This document shows, one piece after another, positions 58,903-64,000 of a DNA stretch of 64,000 bases. The first letter of the stretch is position 1. Every line of letters begins with the position of its first letter. Made by a program: the position numbers and the translations under genes. Source of the stretch: Scatosoma sp045127595 (lineage in GTDB: Bacteria; Bacillota; Clostridia; Christensenellales; Borkfalkiaceae); assembly GCA_045127595.1 (NCBI GenBank), contig JBGVQS010000025.1, positions 60,629-124,628 on the forward strand, given 5' to 3'. The notes below the pieces were generated by a model that saw only the letters and a list, made by a program, of their open reading frames with translations, did not search any database and was not told the DNA's origin.

Positions 58903-60358
58903 GCTTTTTATCCTTTTTCGCATTCTTCGTACGAATCCCGTCGATCATGCTGATTTTAAGTTTATGCAGTTTTTTGGACAAGTCCACTTTGTAAAGCTCG
59001 GGCAAATCCAAACGCAAGTATTCTTCCCAGAATTTCGCAAGCTCTTGTTTCGAGTATTCGCGCACGTCCACAAGCCTCGGGAATTTATAGACAAGCTTAC
59101 CGCCGCGCACAATCGTATGCAACAATTTTTCCGCGCGGAAATTTTCCACCTCGAATTTCTTCCAAGTTTCAACCGGGTGGAAAAGCGTCAACGGCTTGTC
59201 TTCGGATATTTTTTCACCGCGGAGCGTGATCAAATCGGCAATCGCCATGCCCGTATTTTTATCAAACAACCGATACAAATTCTTAAACGCAGGGTTGGTG
59301 ATCTTCGCCGTGTTATCCGACAGTTTAATCTTCGGCGTAACCGTGCCGTCCTTTTCTATAACCGCCGCCAGCTTATATACGCCGCCAAGCGCAGGCATTG
59401 TATCCGAAGTAATCAGCTTTGTACCGACTCCCCAAGAATCGATTTTTGCGCCCTGCTGCAAAAGGGAACTAATCAGCCGTTCGTCCAAATCCCCTGAAAC
59501 GCAAATGATCGCTTCGGGGAAGCCCGCTTCGTCCAGCATTTTACGCGCTTTTTTGGAAAGATAAGCAAGGTCGCCGCTATCCAAACGAATCCCCTTCGGC
59601 TTATGCCCCGCCGCCTGCAATTCCTTGAAAACTTTGATGGCGTTGGGCACGCCGCTGCGCAACGTGTCGTAGGTGTCCACGAGCAATAAGCAGTTGTCGG
59701 GATAGGAATCCGCATACGCGCGGAATGCGTCGTATTCGGTCGGGTAGTCCATAACCCAGCTATGCGCCATCGTCCCCGCTACGGGCACGTCGAACATTTG
59801 CCCCGCGATCACGTTAGACGTAGACGAACAACCGCCGATAATTGCCGCTCTTGCGCCGTAAATACCTGCGTCGGGGGCTTGCGCTCGGCGTAAACCGAAC
59901 TCCATAACAATCCCTTTTCCTTCCGTCGCGCGGCAAATTTTAGAAGATTTCGTCGCAATCAGCGTTTGATGATTGATGATATTGAGAAGCGCCGTTTCCG
60001 CAAATTGCGCTTGAATCAAAGGCGCTTTTATCGTTAAAATCGGCTCTCCGGGAAAAACGGGAGTCCCTTCCTTTACCGCATAGACGTCCCCCGTAAATTT
60101 CATATTCCGCAAATATTCAAGGAAGTCTTCCCCAAACAAATGCAGCGAACGAAGATAGGCAATATCTTCTTCGTCAAACCGCCAGTTTAAAAGATAGTCC
60201 ATCGCTTGTTCAAGCCCTGCGGCTATCGAATAAGTAATCATGTTATTCTTGCGGAAAAACAAATCGAAAACGACTTCTTCTTCGTGCTTATCGTGCTTAT
60301 AAAAACCGTAACCCATCGTCAGTTGATACAAATCGGTAAGTAAGGTTAAATTTCTCAT
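58892..60358 (-). CDS. pncB: Nicotinate phosphoribosyltransferase
   Basis: PncB joins nicotinate and PRPP (from Prs) to nicotinate mononucleotide in NAD salvage. The 488 residues show L-T-D-L-Y-Q-L-T-M at the start, E-F-G-L-R-R-A-Q near 155, H-S-W-V-M near 200, R-L-D-S-G-D-L near 262 and V-G-T-K-L-I-T-S near 315. It overlaps lgt by 4 bases and lspA by 11. With nadE in the facing operon it gives two of the three salvage steps. Confidence 0.96.
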   Translation of the reverse strand: MRNLTLLTDLYQLTMGYGFYKHDKHEEEVVFDLFFRKNNMITYSIAAGLEQAMDYLLNWRFDEEDIAYLRSLHLFGEDFLEYLRNMKFTGDVYAVKEGTPVFPGEPILTIKAPLIQAQFAETALLNIINHQTLIATKSSKICRATEGKGIVMEFGLRRAQAPDAGIYGARAAIIGGCSSTSNVIAGQMFDVPVAGTMAHSWVMDYPTEYDAFRAYADSYPDNCLLLVDTYDTLRSGVPNAIKVFKELQAAGHKPKGIRLDSGDLAYLSKKARKMLDEAGFPEAIICVSGDLDERLISSLLQQGAKIDSWGVGTKLITSDTMPALGGVYKLAAVIEKDGTVTPKIKLSDNTAKITNPAFKNLYRLFDKNTGMAIADLITLRGEKISEDKPLTLFHPVETWKKFEVENFRAEKLLHTIVRGGKLVYKFPRLVDVREYSKQELAKFWEEYLRLDLPELYKVDLSKKLHKLKISMIDGIRTKNAKKDKKHGE

Positions 60359-61299
60359 TGATCCTTATTCTCCTTTTCTTTTTTCTTGTAATTTTCTGGA
60401 TGAATTGCACACATCATATTCAGTTTTGAAAAATACGGAACTTCGTCCTTTTTATCTCCGATATATGCGGTAATACCGTACGGATCGCCGGTTTTCGAAC
60501 CGAGCAGCGTTCCTTCCCGTTTCTTATTCGTGTATAAAACGTAAAAGAGCATTCCCAGCCCTGAAAGTAAAATGCAAAGGGACATCACCAGCGACCAAGG
60601 CACGCCACCGCCCGATAAGATATACGTCTTATCGCGCAAGGGTTCCATAATCGAGCGCGTCAGTCCGTACACGATCAAATAACAGGACGCGTTGATTCCG
60701 TTCGGTTTTTTGCCGTTCCGCCATGCGTTGATAAAAAGCAACACCGCCGCCGTGAAATTGACAAAGCTTTCATAAAAGAAAAATGCGTAATGCCACGCGC
60801 CTTCGTCTTCGATATACACCGCAAACGGGAAGAATTGCAATGCGGAATTCGTTACTTCCGCACCGTACACTTCTTGATTGACAAAATTCCCCCAACGCCC
60901 GATTGCTTGCGCAAGCAACAAGCCCACTACCACGCAATCCGCCACGCGCAGGAAATTGACTTTTTTTACAATGGAAATGACGATAACGCAGATCGCGCCG
61001 CCTAAAATACCGCCGATAATCGAAAGTCCGCCGTTTCTAATCGACGACATTGAAAACCATTCGGAAACGGGCAATCCGTCCGTAATGCAATAAAACAACC
61101 GAGTCGTTACAATGGCAATCGGTACGGTAATTACGAAATAGGTCATAAATAAATCGGACGACATATTCCGCCTTTTAAACAGCGTGGAAATCACGAAATA
61201 TGCCGCAACCATACCGAACACGATAATCACAGCATAGACGTAAACTTTCCCGCCGAACAAAGTCGGCTTATTCGGCCATAAAAGCGAATGTACGTTCAT
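60355..61299 (-). CDS. lgt: Prolipoprotein diacylglyceryl transferase Lgt
   Basis: Lgt attaches diacylglycerol to the lipobox cysteine, the first step of lipoprotein maturation. The 314-residue membrane protein has the Lgt signature A-I-G-R-W-G-N-F-V-N-Q-E near 145, the F-F-Y-E-S-F region near 180, and R-S-I-M-E-P-L-R near 225. TTG at 61305 is possible, but AAGGAG fits the ATG at 61299. The ~55-residue C-terminal tail is longer than usual. It heads an operon that also contains lspA. Confidence 0.96.
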   Translation of the reverse strand: MNVHSLLWPNKPTLFGGKVYVYAVIIVFGMVAAYFVISTLFKRRNMSSDLFMTYFVITVPIAIVTTRLFYCITDGLPVSEWFSMSSIRNGGLSIIGGILGGAICVIVISIVKKVNFLRVADCVVVGLLLAQAIGRWGNFVNQEVYGAEVTNSALQFFPFAVYIEDEGAWHYAFFFYESFVNFTAAVLLFINAWRNGKKPNGINASCYLIVYGLTRSIMEPLRDKTYILSGGGVPWSLVMSLCILLSGLGMLFYVLYTNKKREGTLLGSKTGDPYGITAYIGDKKDEVPYFSKLNMMCAIHPENYKKKEKENKDQ

Positions 61300-61354
61300 A
61301 ATCAAACTCTCCTTACGTACGCGCTTACGGTTTTATAAACCGTAACACTTTTTC

Positions 61355-61383
61355 ATTATACCACAACAAAAAAAAATCGTCAA
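61355..61383 (-). promoter_or_regulatory. Sigma-A promoter of the lgt-plsY operon, overlapping the folT terminator
   Basis: Minus-strand TTGACG-N17-TATAAT. The -35 box lies inside the 3' arm of the folT terminator hairpin and the T-tract forms part of the spacer. Confidence 0.85.
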
Positions 61384-61401
61384 GGGTTGGCTGACGATTT
61401 T
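61368..61401 (-). terminator. Rho-independent terminator of folT
   Basis: Minus-strand AAAATCGTCA / TGACGATTTT stem (10 bases) followed by a run continuing to nine T residues in total. It shares its 3' half with the lgt promoter. Confidence 0.88.
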
Positions 61402-61456
61402 TCCGTTTATTTTATCAATCTTTCACAAGCGCAAAAGAATTACTTTACCGACCGCG

Positions 61457-62050
61457 TCAATACACGCATATTTTTAACGGCTTGATTTTTTGCAAAGCAG
61501 GCACGGCGATAAACAACAAAACGTAATTGACCAAGCTGTTCCAAATTTGCCCCTGCACAAAAATCCGCGCAACGAAATATTTCCAAAAGCCCACTTTGGA
61601 ATAAAGAATCCAAAACGCCGTCGTATTGATTGCCACCGTACAAATGCAAAAGGTAAGCACGCAAACCACCGCCAATTTGACGTACAGCCAACCCTTTGAT
61701 TTAGACGGAATCCCGTTTACGATCAGCCCTGCAAGCACAGCCGTCAATCCCATGGAAATCCCTATCCACGGATAGTACGCAAACCCCGACGAATGATATA
61801 AAAAGCCAACGAGATCCCCTAAAAAACAAGCGCAAAACCCAAAAAGCGAACCTAAGATAATCCCCGTCAATGCGGAAATTACAAGCGTAAACGAAAACTG
61901 CGTATCCGCTAATTTGAATTCGAAAAACATATTCGCGACAACGCAAAGCGCGGTAAAGACGGAAACGTAAGCAATTTTATGGCTATAACTTTTTTCCGCT
62001 ATCGTTTTTGAAAGCAACAGCCTTTTGGTCAAAGATACTTTTTCGGACAT
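61457..62050 (-). CDS. folT: Folate ECF transporter S component FolT
   Basis: The 197-residue membrane protein is a substrate-binding S component of an energy-coupling-factor importer, with six hydrophobic segments, the early L-C-V-V-A-N-M-F-F-E-F motif and F-C-A-C-F-L-G-D-L-V-G-F-L. Folate specificity is supported by the tetrahydrofolate riboswitch in its leader. The shared ECF module (EcfA1, EcfA2, EcfT) is not in this window. The ribosome binding site AGAGG is inside the leader hairpin. Confidence 0.92.
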   Translation of the reverse strand: MSEKVSLTKRLLLSKTIAEKSYSHKIAYVSVFTALCVVANMFFEFKLADTQFSFTLVISALTGIILGSLFGFCACFLGDLVGFLYHSSGFAYYPWIGISMGLTAVLAGLIVNGIPSKSKGWLYVKLAVVCVLTFCICTVAINTTAFWILYSKVGFWKYFVARIFVQGQIWNSLVNYVLLFIAVPALQKIKPLKICVY

Positions 62051-62052
62051 AA

Positions 62053-62076
62053 TAAAAACCTCTTTTTATAAGAGGT
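62053..62076 (-). terminator. Expression-platform hairpin of the THF riboswitch
   Basis: Minus-strand ACCTCTT / AAGAGGT stem with a short loop followed by TTTTT, ending three bases before the folT ATG. The 3' arm includes the ribosome binding site, so the hairpin could act as terminator, as ribosome-binding-site lock, or both. Confidence 0.8.
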
Positions 62077-62148
62077 CCGCAGATGTTTTTTCGGCAACCA
62101 TTTTTTAAGCTTTTTATCCTTTCAACTCGTACACGGTATCGCCATTTT

Positions 62149-62246
62149 AGCGGACGCGCCTTGCACACCGCAGAGATTACAGCTTTCTCTTTCGTTTACC
62201 GACAACGTCCCGTTCGGTAACACTTTACGCGCCAAGGCTACTCTTT
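62149..62246 (-). promoter_or_regulatory. Tetrahydrofolate (THF) riboswitch aptamer
   Basis: On the minus strand the conserved THF elements appear in order: AGAGTAG, P2 arm CCTTG, GCGCGTAAAGTG, a P3 stem TTACCGA/TCGGTAA enclosing ACGGGACGTTG, ACGAAAG, an AGAG/CTCT stem, GCGGTG, the P2 partner CAAGG, and GTCCGCT. It precedes folT. GTCCGC at the aptamer 3' end (62150-62155) is complementary to GCGGAC at 62075-62080 beside the terminator, giving a plausible switching partner. Confidence 0.88.
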
Positions 62247-62253
62247 TTTCTTA

Positions 62254-62283
62254 ATTATACACCTTAGAGAATATAAAAAGCAA
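62254..62283 (-). promoter_or_regulatory. Sigma-A promoter of the THF riboswitch-folT transcript
   Basis: Minus-strand TTGCTT-N18-TATAAT just upstream of the aptamer. Confidence 0.72.
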
Positions 62284-62336
62284 GCGTTTGATAAAGAAAA
62301 CGGAATATTTTTTTTACTTTCCCGCAAAATAGAAAT

Positions 62337-63023
62337 ATGGGCATTATTTTTATCCGTACAATCGTTTTATTCTTTACGCTTTTTATCGTCATGCGTTTGA
62401 TGGGAAAACGCCAAATCGGAGAAATGCAACCGTACGAGCTTGTCGTTACCTTGATCATTTCCGAGCTTGCCTGTATCCCCATGAGCGACGTTTCTATTCC
62501 CTTGCTTTACGGCGTTATCGCTATTTTAAGCGTCTATTTTTTACACCAGCTTATCTGTTTTCTCGATTTAAAAATCGCTCCGTTAAAGCTGATTTTGAGC
62601 GGCTCGCCAAGTATCGTACTCAATAAAAACGGTATCGACAGCAGTCAGCTTAAAAAGAATAATCTTGACGTGAGCGACCTGATTGAAAGCCTGCGTTTAG
62701 AGGGATATTTTGCGCTAGACGGCGTAGATTACGCCTTATACGAGGCAGGGGGCAGCTTTTCAGCTATGCCAAAAAAGAATTATATGGATTTGCAAAAATC
62801 CCTGCCGCTCGTGCTGATCGACGAAGGAAAATTTGACAAACGCAACCTGACTTTAACGCAAAAAAGTAAGGAATACTTTTTAGACGTTTTGAAAAAGGAA
62901 GGCTGTAAAGACGAAAAAAATATACTCGTAATGACGGTGGACGGAAACGGGAAAGTGTATCTGCAAAAGCAGGGTGAAAAGTATAAAATTATACAGCTAC
63001 AATGGGAGGAAAAATTATGGTAA
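62337..63023 (+). CDS. DUF421 (YetF-family) membrane protein
   Basis: The 228-residue protein has three N-terminal membrane segments and the family signature V-M-R-L-M-G-K-R-Q-I-G-E-M-Q-P-Y-E-L-V near residue 20-40, followed by a soluble YetF domain with P-x-x-L-I-x-x-G. Members in sporulating Bacillota occur in spore-associated gene sets, but function is undefined. No ribosome binding site is visible before the ATG. It overlaps the following DUF4363 gene by 7 bases, a known pairing. Confidence 0.9.
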   Translation: MGIIFIRTIVLFFTLFIVMRLMGKRQIGEMQPYELVVTLIISELACIPMSDVSIPLLYGVIAILSVYFLHQLICFLDLKIAPLKLILSGSPSIVLNKNGIDSSQLKKNNLDVSDLIESLRLEGYFALDGVDYALYEAGGSFSAMPKKNYMDLQKSLPLVLIDEGKFDKRNLTLTQKSKEYFLDVLKKEGCKDEKNILVMTVDGNGKVYLQKQGEKYKIIQLQWEEKLW

Positions 63024-63394
63024 AAGCGTTTGCAAGTATGCTTATTTCCTTAGGAATTATACTTGGATTATCTCTATTTGAAATGCATTACGTTGGAAAA
63101 ACATTCAAACAATTTATCGACGTTTTGTTCATTTTACAAGACAAAGCAAAGGACAACGTCGCAACCTATGACGACGGGCTTGCCGTGCGTGAGCTTTGGA
63201 ACGACAAACGTCGGGAACTGCATATTTGGATTCCTCATACCACTATCCAGGAAATTGATTATCAGTTGGACGAAGCCGTCGGCTTTTTATACCTGCAAGA
63301 CAACGAGGGCGCGCTGACGAAATTAGAGCTGATTATCGGTATGTCGCAAAACGTGCCTCGCACCTATACGTTCGGGATCGAAAATATCTTCTAA
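63017..63394 (+). CDS. DUF4363-family protein
   Basis: The 125-residue protein has one N-terminal membrane anchor and a helical domain predicted outside the cytoplasm, with a W-N-D-K-R-R-E-L motif. GGGAGG precedes the ATG at 63017; a frame opening at 63002 is not better supported. It is translationally coupled to the DUF421 gene and ended by a terminator. Confidence 0.87.
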   Translation: MVKAFASMLISLGIILGLSLFEMHYVGKTFKQFIDVLFILQDKAKDNVATYDDGLAVRELWNDKRRELHIWIPHTTIQEIDYQLDEAVGFLYLQDNEGALTKLELIIGMSQNVPRTYTFGIENIF

Positions 63395-63406
63395 AAATAA
63401 AAAATC

Positions 63407-63439
63407 AGGCAGCCATGTACGAGATGACTGCCTTTTTTT
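63407..63439 (+). terminator. Rho-independent terminator after the DUF4363 gene
   Basis: AGGCAG / CTGCCT stem extended by CAT/ATG with one mismatch, followed by seven T residues. Confidence 0.85.
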
Positions 63440-63455
63440 ATGTCATATGTAACCG

Positions 63456-63809
63456 TTACGCCAAACCGTAAGCGTATACGATCCGCACGGTCGCGTCGAA
63501 AATATTATGCAAAAACTTCCGTACCGCTTCTCCCGTAACTTTATCGGGGTTTTCCTGTTCGTTGCTCCGCATCATAGCCACAACCGCATTAAAGTTTTTA
63601 TAGATAGATTTCATATCTTCATCAATGGCGGTATATGCGTCTTCCGTGCCTTTACTTTGAATGGAATACATTTCTTCCACAACGTCGTTGATTGCCGTCA
63701 AAAAGGAAGTATCCCCCGTCCGAATTGCCGCCGCCGTTTGATTGTTGAGCTGACAAAGCAATTCGATAAAACGCTGCAACTGTACATTGCCTTCCAAATC
63801 AGTTGCCAT
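63456..63809 (-). CDS. Hypothetical 117-residue helical protein
   Basis: I do not recognise this protein. It appears all-helical and soluble, without cysteines except one, and with no signal peptide. Its start overlaps the stop of the upstream uridylyltransferase gene by one base (TAATG), which argues that it is real and translationally coupled. It is the last gene before the convergent DUF421 operon terminator. Confidence 0.65.
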   Translation of the reverse strand: MATDLEGNVQLQRFIELLCQLNNQTAAAIRTGDTSFLTAINDVVEEMYSIQSKGTEDAYTAIDEDMKSIYKNFNAVVAMMRSNEQENPDKVTGEAVRKFLHNIFDATVRIVYAYGLA

Positions 63810-64000
63810 TAAAGTTCTACTCCGTTCAGCTTCAAAAGCTCGCGCGCGGATTCTACGCTGTCTACGCCCGTCTTATTTTTAATGGGCGCAAATTCCTTTT
63901 CACGCACGACTTCGTAAGGCAATACACTGCCCATAAGCTTGATAAGGTCAACCGCCAACGCCTCGAACTTTTTACCGTTTTCCTTTTCGGGCTTTCTTGT
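63809..64000 (-). CDS. UDPGP-family nucleotide-sugar uridylyltransferase, C-terminal end (cut by window edge)
   Basis: Only the last 63 codons are inside the window. The visible tail (V-L-P-Y-E-V-V-R-E-K-E-F-A-P-I-K-N, then G-V-D-S-V-E-S-A-R-E-L-L) is typical of eukaryotic-like UDP-sugar/UDP-N-acetylhexosamine pyrophosphorylases (UDPGP family), which make UDP-sugars from UTP and sugar-1-phosphate. Family is fairly clear, substrate is not. It precedes the 117-residue hypothetical gene. Confidence 0.72.
   Translation of the reverse strand, partial: TRKPEKENGKKFEALAVDLIKLMGSVLPYEVVREKEFAPIKNKTGVDSVESARELLKLNGVEL

Noticed and set aside
1..64000. CRISPR array, prophage or transposon
   Set aside because: No spaced direct repeats of suitable size, no integrase, transposase or phage structural genes; the only DNA repeats are linkers inside the OB-fold lipoprotein gene and two hairpins.

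Overview
The window reads as one contiguous chromosomal segment of an anaerobic, endospore-forming member of the Bacillota (class Clostridia), probably an uncultivated gut lineage. The support is a spoIIAA-spoIIAB-sigF operon, a trimeric electron-bifurcating [FeFe]-hydrogenase, type III glutamine synthetase, a large SRP RNA with an Alu domain, many lipoproteins, sigma-A promoters close to TTGACA-N17-TATAAT, and strong AGGAGG-type ribosome binding sites. I see no insertion sequence, prophage or CRISPR array. Both edges cut a gene: a PrsA/SurA-like lipoprotein on the left and a UDPGP-family uridylyltransferase on the right.

Layout. 1-10.2 kb (minus): foldase-like lipoprotein, mfd, pth, prs, tadA, an M14 peptidase, rlmH, a CPBP protease and the spoIIA operon. 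10.3-10.6 kb (plus): tRNA-Met and tRNA-Asp. 10.7-12.5 kb (minus): galM and an unrecognised gene. 12.6-16.8 kb (plus): the hydrogenase operon. 17-21.3 kb (minus): a complete deoxynucleoside catabolic operon, deoC-deoD-deoB-cdd-pdp. Diverging from it at 21.6-32.8 kb (plus): an RDD membrane protein, a CUT1-type ABC importer, a staphylococcal-nuclease-like protein and a 1324-residue OB-fold lipoprotein, followed by a separately promoted barnase-like ribonuclease lipoprotein (32.9-34.3 kb). 34.4-37 kb (minus): surE and two tandem DHH/DHHA1 phosphoesterases. 37.2-42 kb: a MATE exporter, two small plus-strand membrane/lipoprotein genes, a ComEC-like metallo-beta-lactamase protein, an Mrp ATPase and the SRP RNA. 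42-49.8 kb (minus): a large unknown lipoprotein, an MFS transporter, and a 2-hydroxyacyl-CoA-dehydratase/activase-like system split over two genes. 50-53 kb (plus): glnA(III)-nadE behind a leader attenuator. 53-61.3 kb (minus): the tightly overlapping operon lgt-pncB-lspA-rluA-DUF512-PHP-der-plsY. 61.4-62.3 kb (minus): folT behind a tetrahydrofolate riboswitch. 62.3-63.4 kb (plus): DUF421-DUF4363.

How the genes fit together. The most interesting reading is that about 17-37 kb forms a nucleic-acid utilisation locus: secreted nucleases and OB-fold binding proteins at the cell surface, a CUT1 importer without an obvious glycan-active enzyme, DHH nanoRNase-like enzymes and the SurE nucleotidase for oligo- and mononucleotides, and the deo/cdd/pdp operon that breaks nucleosides down to deoxyribose phosphate and then acetaldehyde and glyceraldehyde-3-phosphate. 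The adjacent bifurcating hydrogenase could dispose of the resulting reductant. The individual family assignments rest on visible motifs; their joint function is inference from neighbourhood. Other regulatory points are an intrinsic terminator in the glnA leader, a THF riboswitch whose terminator also covers the folT ribosome binding site, two genes whose -10 box lies exactly six bases before the start codon (predicted leaderless), and two related long perfect hairpins at convergent gene ends.
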